A DNA stretch of 64,000 bases. It comes from Mixta hanseatica. GTDB taxonomy: Bacteria > Pseudomonadota > Gammaproteobacteria > Enterobacterales > Enterobacteriaceae. The stretch covers positions 1,240,001 through 1,304,000 of the forward strand of contig NZ_CP082904.1 of the NCBI RefSeq assembly GCF_023517775.1, written 5' to 3'. The position numbers and the translations under genes are program-made. The notes under the pieces are model-generated. The model saw only the letters and a program-made list of their open reading frames with translations. It was not told the DNA's origin and searched no databases. Positions 32,015 to 41,296 of this stretch are shown piece after piece. Positions within the stretch are counted from its first letter, which is position 1. Every line of letters starts with the position of its first letter.

Positions 32015-32974
32015 ATGAGGCAAGATAAACCCGGCGTCTTGCTGGTCAACCTGGGTACGCCCGATGCGCCGACCACGCCAGCGGTTAAACGTTACCTGAA
32101 ACAGTTTCTTAGCGACAAGCGCGTGGTAGATACGCCGCGCTGGCTGTGGTGGCCGATCCTGAACGGCATTATTCTGCCGATTCGCTCCCCGCGCGTCTCG
32201 AAGCTTTACGCGTCGGTATGGATGGAAGAGGGCTCGCCGCTGATGGTGTTCAGTAAGCGTCAGCGTGACGCGCTGGCCGCGCGGCTGGATATTCCCGTTG
32301 AGCTGGGCATGAGCTACGGCAACCCCAGCCTGAAAAGCGCGGTCGACAGTCTGATGGCGCAGGGCGTGACGCGGCTGATCGTGCTGCCGCTCTATCCGCA
32401 ATTCTCCTGCTCGACGGTGGCGGCGGTATGGGATGGCCTGAGCAGCGTGTTTGCTGGCTATCGCTCCATGCCAGATGTCCACTTTATTCGCGATTACGCC
32501 GAGCATCCGGCCTATATCGCCGCGCTGAAAGCCTCGGTTGAGCGCTCTTTTGCGCAGCACGGCAAACCCGATCTGCTGGTGATGTCCTACCACGGTATTC
32601 CGCAGCGCTTTGCCAATGAGGGCGATGATTATCCGCAGCGCTGCCGCGATACCACCGAGGCGCTGACGCGCGCGCTTGGGCTGAGCGATAGCGAAGTGAT
32701 GATGACTTTCCAGTCGCGTTTCGGCCGTGAACCCTGGCTGACGCCCTATACCGATGAAACCATGCGTGGCTTACCGGCGAAAGGGGTGCGCCATATTCAA
32801 ATCATGAGCCCTGGCTTCTCCTCCGACTGTCTGGAGACGCTGGAAGAGATCAGCGAGCAGAACCGCGAGTTCTTCATGCATGCCGGCGGCGAGAAATTTG
32901 AATATATCCCGGCGCTGAATGACGACGCCGAGCACATAGACATGATGCTGGCGCTGGTGAACGCGCATCGCTGA
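32015..32974 (+). CDS. hemH: Ferrochelatase HemH
   Basis: HemH inserts ferrous iron into protoporphyrin IX, the last step of heme synthesis. The 319-residue product has the family start [10 protein letters not shown], the signature with metal-site histidine S-Y-H-G-I-P-Q-R (near 195) and the glutamate region D-C-L-E-T-L-E-E (near 265). I chose the ATG at 32015 with AGGGAT upstream; the TTG at 31994 is unsupported. The aes gene found after hemH in K-12 is absent, and gsk follows. Confidence 0.97.
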   Translation: MRQDKPGVLLVNLGTPDAPTTPAVKRYLKQFLSDKRVVDTPRWLWWPILNGIILPIRSPRVSKLYASVWMEEGSPLMVFSKRQRDALAARLDIPVELGMSYGNPSLKSAVDSLMAQGVTRLIVLPLYPQFSCSTVAAVWDGLSSVFAGYRSMPDVHFIRDYAEHPAYIAALKASVERSFAQHGKPDLLVMSYHGIPQRFANEGDDYPQRCRDTTEALTRALGLSDSEVMMTFQSRFGREPWLTPYTDETMRGLPAKGVRHIQIMSPGFSSDCLETLEEISEQNREFFMHAGGEKFEYIPALNDDAEHIDMMLALVNAHR

Positions 32975-33030
32975 GTAACGGCGGGGAGTGTGATATCATT
33001 CTCCGCCTGTTTATTCTGAAGCTATCAACC

Positions 33031-34335
33031 ATGAAATTTCCCGGCCAACGCAAATCCAAACACTATTTTCCCGTCAACGCTCGCGATCCGCTGTTACAGC
33101 CCGTTCAACCCGAAAGCGAAACCGGCACCAGCTGGGTTGTCGGCATCGATCAGACATTGGTAGACATTGAAGCAAAAGTAGATAACGCTTTTGTGGCGCG
33201 TTACGGGCTTAGCGTTGGCCACTCGCTGGTGATTGAAGATGAAGTGGCGGACGCGCTCTATGCCGAACTGATGCGTGAAAACCTGATTACCCACCAGTTT
33301 GCCGGCGGTACCATCGGCAATACCATGCATAACTACTCGGTGCTGGCCGATGACCGCTCGGTGCTGCTGGGTGTAATGTGCAATAACGTGCAGATTGGCG
33401 GCTACGCCTATCGTTATCTGTGCAATACCTCCAGCCGTACTGACCTTAACTATCTGCAGGGCGTGGATGGCGCCATTGGCCGCTGCTTTACGCTGATTAG
33501 CGATAACGGCGAGCGTACCTTTGCCATCAGCCCCGGCATGATGAATCAGCTGCGCCCGGAAAGTATTCCTGAAGAGGTGATTGCCGGCGCCTCGGCGTTG
33601 GTGCTGACCTCCTATCTGGTGCGTTGCAAAGCGGGCGAACCGATGCCGGAAGCCACTATGCAGGCGGTCGCCTGGGCGAAGCAGTACAACGTGCCGGTGG
33701 TGCTGACGCTGGGAACCAAACATGTCATCGCTGAAAACCCGCAGTTCTGGCGTGACTTCCTGTGCGAGCATGTTTCTATCCTGGCGATGAACGAAGAAGA
33801 GGGACTGGAGCTGACCGGCCAGGCCGATCCGCTGCTGGCGGCGGATAAAGCGCTGGAGTGGGTGGATCTGGTGCTGTGCACCGCCGGCCCCAACGGACTG
33901 TATATGGCAGGCTATACCGAAGAGAGCGCGAAACGGCAAACCAATCTGCCTCTGCTGCCCGGCGCGATTGCGGAATTTAACCAGTATGAGTTCAGCCGCG
34001 CCATGCGCTATCAAGATTGCCAGCAGCCGCTGCGTATCTATTCGCATATCGCCCCTTATATGGGCGGGCCGGAAAAGATCATGAACACCAACGGCGCGGG
34101 CGATGGCGCGCTGGCGGCGTTGCTGCATGATATTACCGCCAACAGCTATCACCGTAACAACGTGCCTAACTCCAGCAAGCACGTACGCAATTATCTGACC
34201 TATTCCTCTCTGGCGCAGGTTTGTAAATACGCTAACCGTGTAAGCTATCAGGTGCTGAATCAGCATTCGCCGCGTCTGACGCGCGGCCTGCCGGAACGTG
34301 AAGATAGCCTCGAAGAAGCCTATTGGGAACGGTAA
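33031..34335 (+). CDS. gsk: Inosine-guanosine kinase Gsk
   Basis: Gsk phosphorylates inosine and guanosine in purine salvage. At 434 residues it matches E. coli Gsk. It is a PfkB-type sugar/nucleoside kinase: F-A-G-G-T-I-G-N-T near residue 90 is the substrate-side GG motif, and N-T-N-G-A-G-D-G-A holds the catalytic aspartate and anion hole. It lies between hemH and ybaL. Confidence 0.97.
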   Translation: MKFPGQRKSKHYFPVNARDPLLQPVQPESETGTSWVVGIDQTLVDIEAKVDNAFVARYGLSVGHSLVIEDEVADALYAELMRENLITHQFAGGTIGNTMHNYSVLADDRSVLLGVMCNNVQIGGYAYRYLCNTSSRTDLNYLQGVDGAIGRCFTLISDNGERTFAISPGMMNQLRPESIPEEVIAGASALVLTSYLVRCKAGEPMPEATMQAVAWAKQYNVPVVLTLGTKHVIAENPQFWRDFLCEHVSILAMNEEEGLELTGQADPLLAADKALEWVDLVLCTAGPNGLYMAGYTEESAKRQTNLPLLPGAIAEFNQYEFSRAMRYQDCQQPLRIYSHIAPYMGGPEKIMNTNGAGDGALAALLHDITANSYHRNNVPNSSKHVRNYLTYSSLAQVCKYANRVSYQVLNQHSPRLTRGLPEREDSLEEAYWER

Positions 34336-34340
34336 AATCA

Positions 34341-34363
34341 GCGCGCGGCGTGATGCCGCGCGC
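34341..34363. terminator. GC-rich hairpin between convergent gsk and ybaL
   Basis: GCGCGCGGC (34341-34349) and GCCGCGCGC (34355-34363) form a 9-bp stem with a 5-base loop. No T-tract follows on either strand. Confidence 0.55.
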
Positions 34364-34370
34364 GGGTAAT

Positions 34371-36062
34371 TTATGAGGGATGATGTGGATTCAGGGTGGG
34401 CTGAGCATCCAGCCCGGCCTTCAGCATCGCCAGCATACTATTGGCGATCTCGCGCTCGCCCATAATCACGTTATCGGCACCGCGTTCAAGAATATAGTGC
34501 ACTTCATCGTCATAATGCGCGCGGGCGATAATCTCCAGATGCGGATGTTTTTCACGCGCCGCCGCGATAATCTCACCTGCTTCATAGCCGTTGGGTATAC
34601 TCATCAGCAGCCAGCGCGCGCAGTCCAGCCGCGCCAGCTCCATGGTTTCAGCGCGCGCCGCATTGCCCAGAATGGCCCTGATGCCTTGCTCACGTAGCGC
34701 TTCGACGCGCGGGCGCGAGTTCTCGACCACCACAATAGGAATTTCCGCCTCCACCAGTAGCTGGCCCACCAGGCTGCCGACGCGTCCATAGCCGACAATT
34801 ACCGCATGATTGCAGATATTAACCGGAATCTGTTTTTCCTCTTCCGTGGCTTCTTCCAGACTCTGTTCCTCGAAATTCTCATTCTTTTCCAGAAAGCGTT
34901 CCAGCAAAGTAAACAGAATCGGGTTAAGCATAATCGACAGGATAGCGCCAGCCAGCACCAGGTTACGGCCCTCATCGCTAAGCATGTTCAGCGAAATGCC
35001 CAGACCGGCCAGAATAAAGGCGAACTCGCCAATTTGCGCGAGGCTAACAGAAATGGTCAGCGCGGTACGTCGTGAATGGCCGAGCAGGGTGACCAGCAGC
35101 CAGGCCGCCAGCGACTTGCCAAAGATGATGATCGCCAGCACGCCCAGCACCGCCAGCGGCTGCTGAACCAGAATCATCGGATCGAACAGCATACCCACCG
35201 AAACGAAAAACAGAACGGCAAACGCATCGCGCAATGGCAGTGTGTCGTGCGCAGCGCGATGGCTTAGCTCCGATTCATTCAGCACCATGCCGGCAAAGAA
35301 GGCGCCCAGCGCAAAGGAAGCATCAAAAAACTCGACGGCGCCGAAGGCGATGCCCAGCGCCAGCGCCAGCACCGACAGCGTAAACAATTCGCGAGAACCG
35401 GTGGCGGCGCTGCGCGCCAGAATCCACGGCACCACCCGACGACCCACCACCATCATCAGCACCATAAAGGCGGCGACCTTACCGATGGTAAACAACAGAT
35501 CCCACGCCAGCAGCGTAAAGCTGGCGTTGCCTTTCTCCATCATCCCGGCAATGGCTGGCAGCAGCACCAGCGTAAGCACCATCACCAGGTCTTCGACAAT
35601 CAGCCAGCCGATAGCGATCTGACCGCGCTGGGTATCGATCAGCTGGCGCTCTTCCAGCGCTCGCAGCAGCACCACGGTACTGGCGGTAGAAAGACAAAGC
35701 CCAAAGACCAGCCCGGTCATCCATTCCCAGCCCAGCGCGACGCTAAGTCCCATCCCCAGCAGCGTCGCCACGGTAATTTGCGCAATAGCGCCCGGGATGG
35801 CGATCGCTTTGACCGCCATAAGATCCTTTAGCGAGAAATGCAGCCCGACACCAAACATCAGCAAAATCACGCCCAGCTCCGCCAGCTCTTGCGCCAGCCC
35901 CATATCCGCGACAAAGCCGGGGGTAAAAGGTCCAGACAGAACGCCCGCCAGCAGATAGCCCACCAGAGGAGAAATGCGTAGCCTGCTGGCGAGCATCCCT
36001 AAAAGAAAGGCGAGGACAAGGCCTCCAACGATGGTGGTAATCAGCGGGGTGCTGTGGTGCAT
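34371..36062 (-). CDS. ybaL: CPA2-family cation:proton antiporter YbaL
   Basis: YbaL is a predicted K+/H+ antiporter of the Kef type: an N-terminal membrane domain of about 12 helices (about 1-390) followed by an RCK-N (TrkA-N) domain with the nucleotide motif V-G-Y-G-R-V-G-S (about 420). The product from 36062 (M-H-H-S-T-P-L-I-T-T-I-V-G-G) is 563 residues with AAGGAGAC upstream, and matches E. coli; a longer frame to 36113 is unsupported. The fsr gene that lies next to it in K-12 is missing. Confidence 0.94.
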   Translation of the reverse strand: MHHSTPLITTIVGGLVLAFLLGMLASRLRISPLVGYLLAGVLSGPFTPGFVADMGLAQELAELGVILLMFGVGLHFSLKDLMAVKAIAIPGAIAQITVATLLGMGLSVALGWEWMTGLVFGLCLSTASTVVLLRALEERQLIDTQRGQIAIGWLIVEDLVMVLTLVLLPAIAGMMEKGNASFTLLAWDLLFTIGKVAAFMVLMMVVGRRVVPWILARSAATGSRELFTLSVLALALGIAFGAVEFFDASFALGAFFAGMVLNESELSHRAAHDTLPLRDAFAVLFFVSVGMLFDPMILVQQPLAVLGVLAIIIFGKSLAAWLLVTLLGHSRRTALTISVSLAQIGEFAFILAGLGISLNMLSDEGRNLVLAGAILSIMLNPILFTLLERFLEKNENFEEQSLEEATEEEKQIPVNICNHAVIVGYGRVGSLVGQLLVEAEIPIVVVENSRPRVEALREQGIRAILGNAARAETMELARLDCARWLLMSIPNGYEAGEIIAAAREKHPHLEIIARAHYDDEVHYILERGADNVIMGEREIANSMLAMLKAGLDAQPTLNPHHPS

Positions 36063-36531
36063 GCTGTCTCCTTCTGTATGTAACTGTGTCCGGTTGTAAA
36101 CAGTGTAAAACAATATGGGGGCGGCAGCCTGAAAATAAATGCTTAAAAACTAAAAAAAGTGGGTGTTGAGCCAGAAGTTTGCGATGAGGGTCATTTTTTT
36201 TACTTATGATGCGTAAACCTTAATGAATACCACGACTAAGATTTTAAGAATTGCAAAAATAGCGCGCCAAACCGGGGTAAGCTGTCATGGTAGCTTCATG
36301 AAATAACTGTAAAAGCCTGTAAACATGAGCAGGTCGCCATTTCGTAGCTTATTTCCTGCCAGGACAAAAGAGTTGGCGCAGCAGGATAAGTCGTATTGCG
36401 AGACTGCCGCACTTCAGGCATAACTAACCACCGCGTTACAAATTCGCTGGCCTGCCTTACTATTATGGCAGCAAATGCCCGGCTGCTGATGGCCGTCCCG
36501 GTCAGAAATCGCGTCGACAAGGAGAATAACG
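36063..36531. other. Intergenic region between divergent ybaL and ushA
   Basis: These 469 bases should hold the promoters of both genes. I see A/T-rich stretches at 36140-36200 and 36215-36260 but no hexamer pair I would defend and no plausible gene. The position corresponds to where fsr lies in K-12, and no fsr remnant is visible. Confidence 0.45.
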
Positions 36532-38268
36532 TTGCGTTTTATCAATACTCTTATCATGGGCGGGATACTTTCCCTGAGCCTGCTCTCATCGCAGGCGCAG
36601 GCCTGGGAAAAGGGCCGCGTCTATAAATTTACCGTGTTGCATACTAACGATCACCATGGTCGCTTCTGGCATAACGAACAGGGCGAATATGGTCTGGCGG
36701 CGCAGAAAACGCTGATGGACAAGATTCGTTATGACGTTCAGGCGCACGGCGGCGCGGTGCTGATCCTCTCCGGCGGCGATATTAATACCGGCGTACCGGA
36801 ATCCGACCTGCAGGATGCGGAACCCGATTTTCGTGGAATGAATCTGGTCGGCTACGATGCGATGGCTATCGGCAATCATGAGTTTGATAACCCGCTTTCG
36901 GTGCTGCGTCAGCAGCAAAAGTGGGCCAAGTTCCCGCTGCTCTCGGCGAATATTTATCAAAAAAGCACCGGGCAACGCCTGTTCCAACCCTGGGCGTTAT
37001 TTAACCGCATGGGACTGAAAATAGCGGTGATCGGCCTGACGACCGATGACACCGCTAAAATCGGCAATCCCGAATACCTGACCGATATTGAATTCCGCTC
37101 ACCCGCCCGTGAAGCGAAGCAGGCGGTGGAAACGCTGCGCGCCACTGAAAAGCCGGATGTCATCATCGCCGCCACCCATATGGGTCATTACGACAACGGT
37201 AAACACGGCTCTAACGCGCCGGGCGATGTGGAAATGGCGCGCGCCTTGCCGCAGGGCTATCTCGATCTGATTGTCGGCGGCCACTCTCAGGATCCGGTAT
37301 GCATGGCGCAGGATAACCAGAAGCAGGTCGATTACGTGCCTGGCTCGCCTTGCGTGCCCGATCGCCAGAACGGCACCTGGATTGTTCAGGCGCATGAGTG
37401 GGGCAAATACGTTGGTCGGGCCGACTTTACCTTCCGCGACGGGGTGTTAACGCTGGAAAACTATCAGCTGATTCCGGTGAACCTGAAGCACAAGGTAAAG
37501 AACAGCGAAGGCAAAGATGAATGGATTAATTACCAGCAGGAAATCTTGCCCAATAGCGCCATGATGAAGCTGCTGACGCCGTTCCAGAAAAAAGGCGAGG
37601 CGCAGCTGAATGTGAAGGTGGGCAGCGTCGATGCGCGGCTGGAAGGGGATCGCAACAAGGTGCGCTTTGTGCAGACCAACCTGGCGCGTCTGATCCTGGC
37701 ATCGCAGATTGCGCGTACCAAAGCGGATTTTGCTGTGATGAGCGGTGGTGGCGTGCGCGATTCGATCGAGGCGGGGCCGATCAGCTATAAAGATGTGCTT
37801 AAAGTGCAGCCGTTTGGCAATACGCTCTGCTGGGTGGAGATGAAAGGCAGCGAGGTGGAGAAATATCTGGCGGTAGTGGCGAATAAGCAGGTAGATTCTG
37901 GCGCGTATGCGCAGTTCGTCAACGTCAGCCTGATCGCGGACGGGCAGGGCGTAAGCGAGGTGAAAATCAACGGTGAGCCGCTGCAGGCGGAGAAAACCTA
38001 CCGTATGGCGACGCTGAGCTTTAACGCCAACGGCGGCGATGGCTATCCGGTTATCAATACGCTGCCAGGCTTTGTGAATACCGGCTTTGTCGATGCGGAA
38101 GTACTGAAGCAGTATATCGAACAGCAGTCGCCGCTGAAGGCTGAGGCTTATGCGCCAAAAGGTGAAATTATTTACCGCAGCGCGGCGGAAAAAGAAGAAC
38201 TGGAAAAGCAGGAGAGCCGCCATCGCAGCTATCCCCAGATGATTCTGGCCTGGCTCAGCGGTAAGTGA
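36532..38268 (+). CDS. ushA: Periplasmic UDP-sugar hydrolase / 5'-nucleotidase UshA
   Basis: UshA is a periplasmic metallophosphatase that hydrolyses UDP-sugars and nucleotides for salvage. A signal peptide (about 1-24, ending A-Q-A) is followed by the metallophosphatase domain with H-T-N-D-H-H-G-R-F, G-G-D, G-N-H-E-F-D, and G-G-H-S, then a C-terminal substrate domain with G-G-G-V-R and N-G-G-D-G-Y. The start is TTG at 36532, with AAGGAGAATAACG at ideal spacing. At 578 residues it is about 28 longer than E. coli UshA (550); the extra part is a charged C-terminal tail (E-K-E-E-L-E-K-Q-E-S-R-H-R). Confidence 0.94.
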   Translation: MRFINTLIMGGILSLSLLSSQAQAWEKGRVYKFTVLHTNDHHGRFWHNEQGEYGLAAQKTLMDKIRYDVQAHGGAVLILSGGDINTGVPESDLQDAEPDFRGMNLVGYDAMAIGNHEFDNPLSVLRQQQKWAKFPLLSANIYQKSTGQRLFQPWALFNRMGLKIAVIGLTTDDTAKIGNPEYLTDIEFRSPAREAKQAVETLRATEKPDVIIAATHMGHYDNGKHGSNAPGDVEMARALPQGYLDLIVGGHSQDPVCMAQDNQKQVDYVPGSPCVPDRQNGTWIVQAHEWGKYVGRADFTFRDGVLTLENYQLIPVNLKHKVKNSEGKDEWINYQQEILPNSAMMKLLTPFQKKGEAQLNVKVGSVDARLEGDRNKVRFVQTNLARLILASQIARTKADFAVMSGGGVRDSIEAGPISYKDVLKVQPFGNTLCWVEMKGSEVEKYLAVVANKQVDSGAYAQFVNVSLIADGQGVSEVKINGEPLQAEKTYRMATLSFNANGGDGYPVINTLPGFVNTGFVDAEVLKQYIEQQSPLKAEAYAPKGEIIYRSAAEKEELEKQESRHRSYPQMILAWLSGK

Positions 38269-38274
38269 TAGCAG

Positions 38275-38303
38275 CAGGCCCGTGGTTTTAACCGGCGGGC
38301 CTG
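38275..38303. terminator. Hairpin between convergent ushA and the PACE gene
   Basis: CAGGCCCG (38275-38282) and CGGGCCTG (38296-38303) form an 8-bp stem with a 13-base loop; the T-tract is weak on both strands. Confidence 0.55.
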
Positions 38304-38306
38304 AAT

Positions 38307-38738
38307 TTATCCGCTATGGCATGGCGAGTGCCATTTTTCTCGCAGCTTGTCCCATATCCAGTTATACGCCACCGTATAGGGCAGAAAGAACAGGAAAAAG
38401 CCAACTTCCAGCATAAAGGCCTGAAGCAGTCCGATGCCCAGCATCATTGAGGCCACCGGCAGGCCGATAAGAATAAAGCCGCCTTCAAAGCAGAGGGCGT
38501 GCATAATGCGTAGCCACAGCCCGCGTCTGACTCGATCGCGGGGAAAGAGTCGATCAAACACGGCGTTATAGATGATATTCCACACCATCGCGATAGTGGA
38601 AAGCGCCAGCGCCAGCGCGCCCATCTGGAACAGCGGTTTATGCATGACCGCCGCCGCTAACGGTGAAACGATCAAAATCGCTAATGCCTCAAAACCTACC
38701 GCATGTAATACGCGTTCTTTAAACGACCGGGACTGCAT
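38307..38738 (-). CDS. PACE-family multidrug/biocide exporter
   Basis: This 143-residue protein has four membrane helices arranged as two tandem bacterial transmembrane pair domains, the PACE (AceI-type) layout. The first repeat has R-V-L-H-A-V-G-F-E-A-L-A and the second R-I-M-H-A-L-C-F-E-G-G-F, and in this family the helix-1 glutamate is needed for proton-coupled export. Known members export chlorhexidine or short-chain diamines. It is divergent from a LysR regulator, an arrangement common for PACE genes. It is absent at this place in K-12. Confidence 0.88.
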   Translation of the reverse strand: MQSRSFKERVLHAVGFEALAILIVSPLAAAVMHKPLFQMGALALALSTIAMVWNIIYNAVFDRLFPRDRVRRGLWLRIMHALCFEGGFILIGLPVASMMLGIGLLQAFMLEVGFFLFFLPYTVAYNWIWDKLREKWHSPCHSG

Positions 38739-38862
38739 AAATTCTCCTTTCGAGCCTGGTTAATCCTGTCTGCCGGGACAGGCTCTTATTAAGCTGACGC
38801 TTATTTTCTGCCAGCGTTGGGTTAAAATACAATTAACTCCCATCGAAAAAAGCGATAGAACG

Positions 38863-39729
38863 ATGCGTTACTCACCGGAATCATTGCAGGCTTTCGTCCA
38901 GACGGTGGAAAAGGGCTCGTTTTCCGCCGCGGCGCGCGCACTGGGGAAAAGCCAGTCTACCGTTAGCGCCGCGATTGCCAATCTGGAGGCGGACCTCGGA
39001 TTTAAGCTGTTTCACCGCGCCGGGCGTGAACCAGCACTGACCGAGGCGGGGGCGCGGGCGCTGCGTCAGGTGCAGGAGATTTTAGCGGCCAGCCAGCGGC
39101 TTGATGAGCTGGCGGTGCGGCTCTCCGCCGATGTCGAACCGCGTCTTAGCATGGCGATTTCCGATTTCTGGCAGGCGGACCACCATGAGCAACTGCTGAA
39201 GCGCTTTGCCGCCCGCTATCCGCATATTGAATTTGAATGCATGATCGCCGAAGACGAAGACGTTATCGATTTGCTGCAAAGCAATCGTATTCACCTGGGC
39301 GTGATTCGCGTTCAGTCAGCGCTGCCGGTAACCATTACCGCCTCGCGCTTGCAGGTGCAGGCGCAAATGGCGGTGTTTATTCATCGCGATCATCCGCTGG
39401 CCGCTCAGGAAAAGGTGAGTCTGGCGGAGCTAACGCCGCTCAGGCAGCTCAGGCTAAATACCTGGGCAGGCGTGCGGGAAACGATCACCTGCGGCCAGGT
39501 CTGGTCGGCGCCTTCGTATTTGCTGCTGTTGGAGATGGCGGAGCAGGGGTTTGGCTGGTCGATCCTGCCGCGCTGGCTGGTAGAGCAGTTTGGACATGGC
39601 GTATTGCATATGCTGCCGGTGGCGGGCTGGCCGCAAAATATTGCGGTAGATGCCGTCTGGTCGACCCGCACCCCGCCAGGACCGGCGGGGCGCTGGATGA
39701 TCGATCAGCTTTGCGCGCAGCGCGCCTAA
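38863..39729 (+). CDS. LysR-family regulator divergent from the PACE exporter
   Basis: This is a 288-residue LysR regulator: N-terminal winged helix-turn-helix (about 1-60: [22 protein letters not shown]) and a periplasmic-binding-fold effector domain (about 90-288). It is divergent from the PACE exporter with 124 bases between, so it is the likely local regulator; its inducer is unknown. It converges on ybaK and overlaps it by four bases. A -10-like ATTAAC/AATACA region precedes the start. Confidence 0.87.
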   Translation: MRYSPESLQAFVQTVEKGSFSAAARALGKSQSTVSAAIANLEADLGFKLFHRAGREPALTEAGARALRQVQEILAASQRLDELAVRLSADVEPRLSMAISDFWQADHHEQLLKRFAARYPHIEFECMIAEDEDVIDLLQSNRIHLGVIRVQSALPVTITASRLQVQAQMAVFIHRDHPLAAQEKVSLAELTPLRQLRLNTWAGVRETITCGQVWSAPSYLLLLEMAEQGFGWSILPRWLVEQFGHGVLHMLPVAGWPQNIAVDAVWSTRTPPGPAGRWMIDQLCAQRA

Positions 39730-40205
39730 TCCTGACGCGCGATATCGACCAGGCTTGCCTCTAACAGCGCGGCCAGATCGCTGGCGGCCAGTTCGATATC
39801 CAGGCCGCGCTTGCCGCCTGAAATAAAGATGGTAGGAAAGGCGGTAGCCTGGCTATCGATTACCGTCGGCAGGCGTTTCTTTTGCCCCAGCGGACTGATG
39901 CCGCCGATCAGGTAACCGGTAACGCGCTGCGCCAACTGCGGATCGGCCATTTCCGCTTTTTTGGCCTGCAGGGCCTTCGCCACCTTTTTCAAATCAAGCT
40001 GGCTGGCAACGGGCGTTACCGCCACGGCCAGCTGTTTGCCGTCGCCGTTCAGCGCCACCAGCAGCGTTTTATAAACCTGCTGCGGATTCAGGTTAAGTTT
40101 ACGCACCGCCTCATCGCCAAAATGCGTCTCGTTACTGTCATGCTCATAGGGATGCAGCGTAAAAGGGATTTTTTTCTTTTCCAGCAGTTTTATTGCGGGC
40201 GTCAT
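39726..40205 (-). CDS. ybaK: Cys-tRNA(Pro)/Cys-tRNA(Cys) deacylase YbaK
   Basis: YbaK removes cysteine mistakenly joined to tRNA(Pro) by ProRS. The 159-residue product has the E. coli length. The catalytic lysine lies in V-Y-K-T-L-L-V (near 46) of the YbaK/EbsC fold, and [10 protein letters not shown] is the conserved loop. In the E. coli order chiX and ybaP follow, as here. Confidence 0.95.
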   Translation of the reverse strand: MTPAIKLLEKKKIPFTLHPYEHDSNETHFGDEAVRKLNLNPQQVYKTLLVALNGDGKQLAVAVTPVASQLDLKKVAKALQAKKAEMADPQLAQRVTGYLIGGISPLGQKKRLPTVIDSQATAFPTIFISGGKRGLDIELAASDLAALLEASLVDIARQD

Positions 40206-40286
40206 AGCTTCTTCCGACAGTGAAAATTACGGTCTGGTAAAAAATAGCGCTGGTTAAATCCCAGGCTTTGAGAGAAAATTGTCTGG

Positions 40287-40372
40287 CGTCGGTAATGCAA
40301 TTACTGATGAATAACCAAAATCATAAACAAATTCCTCTTTGACGGGCCGATAGCAATATTGGCCTTTTTTTT
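40287..40372 (+). ncRNA. chiX: Hfq-dependent small RNA ChiX (SroB/MicM)
   Basis: ChiX silences chitoporin (chiPQ/ybfM) and chb mRNAs by base-pairing. The pairing region AAATTCCTCTTTGACGGG (40330-40347) is identical to my memory of E. coli ChiX. A rho-independent terminator follows: GGCCGATA (40345-40352), GCAA loop, TATTGGCC (40357-40364), then eight T. A 5' stem TCGGTAA/TTACTGA near 40289-40309 corresponds to the 5' hairpin. Length (~85) and position between ybaK and ybaP match E. coli. The 5' end is estimated from the E. coli length. Its T-tract runs into the ybaP stop codon. Confidence 0.9.
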
Positions 40373-41174
40373 ATCTGCGCCGGAGCAGCTCGGGTAGATT
40401 ATTTTCGCCGTACAGGTGCAGCGCGCCAACCGCCACAACATAACGCCCCGGCGGCAGCGCGCGCAACAGCTGGTTCCAGCGTTGATTGCGCTGATGCATC
40501 AGCAGATCGTTTAGCTCGGTGCTGAAGGTGGTCGGCAATGCCATCTGGCTCTGCTGCGGCGGCTTCTCCAGCCACCAACTCACCATGGTTTGCAACAGAC
40601 GCGCATTGGTATGCCAGTGTTCCAGCGTATCGGTCAGCAGCGACTGACCATTTTCCGGCAGGGTTTTAAGGATATCGAGCTGCTCGCCGGCGCCTTCCAG
40701 TTCAATAATGCGCCGTCCCTGCGCCTGCGCTGCCTGCAACAGCTGATAATCGATGCCGTAATCGGGCCGTAAACCCAGCCGCTGCGCCTGCTGCGCCTGC
40801 AGCATCAGCGCGATTTGCCATAGGGGCAACGCTTCAAGCTGAGTCAGATTCAGGTTCAGTTCATCACACAGCCGGTTCAACTGCTGCAGCGTGGCTTCAT
40901 CGACGCGTTCTGCCAGCGGCGGCTGCGCTTCATGCCAGGTAAAAGGCGAGGCGGTGCCGGTAATATCCGCTTCCACAATCAGGGCGTCCGCCTTTTCCAG
41001 ACGCGCCAGCAGTTCCGGCGGCAATGGCATCATATTGCGGGTGCCCATATGAATACTGCCGACCAGATGCAGCTCGCGCTGGCCGGGCAGCCAGACATCT
41101 GTGGCTGGCCAACGGTAATGTTTTGGGACCAGCGTACGAAACAGCGTGGTCAGGTTGTGCCGCCATCTATCCAT
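40371..41174 (-). CDS. ybaP: TraB/GumN-family protein YbaP
   Basis: This is a 267-residue TraB/GumN-family protein (ChaN-Tiki-like metalloprotease superfamily); the molecular role of YbaP is not established. Conserved GX2H-type motifs are G-S-I-H-M-G near residue 40 and A-V-G-A-L-H-L-Y-G near the end, plus E-A-D and the central Y-G-I-D-Y-Q-L-L. I chose the ATG at 41174 with AAGGGTGAGAG upstream; the ATG at 41207 has no ribosome site. Confidence 0.9.
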   Translation of the reverse strand: MDRWRHNLTTLFRTLVPKHYRWPATDVWLPGQRELHLVGSIHMGTRNMMPLPPELLARLEKADALIVEADITGTASPFTWHEAQPPLAERVDEATLQQLNRLCDELNLNLTQLEALPLWQIALMLQAQQAQRLGLRPDYGIDYQLLQAAQAQGRRIIELEGAGEQLDILKTLPENGQSLLTDTLEHWHTNARLLQTMVSWWLEKPPQQSQMALPTTFSTELNDLLMHQRNQRWNQLLRALPPGRYVVAVGALHLYGENNLPELLRRR

Positions 41175-41296
41175 TCTCTCACCCTTTGCCGCCAGTAAAC
41201 TCCCCATGCTAGCGGTTTCATTTCACGATGAACAGGCGAAAGCGCTGACTTCTATACCGGAAGCCAGCGCCAGAGGAGAACAAACGCCGCGTTGAG

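Noticed and set aside
33094..34266. 390-codon open frame opposite gsk
   Set aside because: Antisense shadow of gsk; no start signal or recognisable domain.
36296..36520. 74-codon frame upstream of ushA as a gene
   Set aside because: No ribosome site, no domain and no codon bias; it is treated as intergenic.
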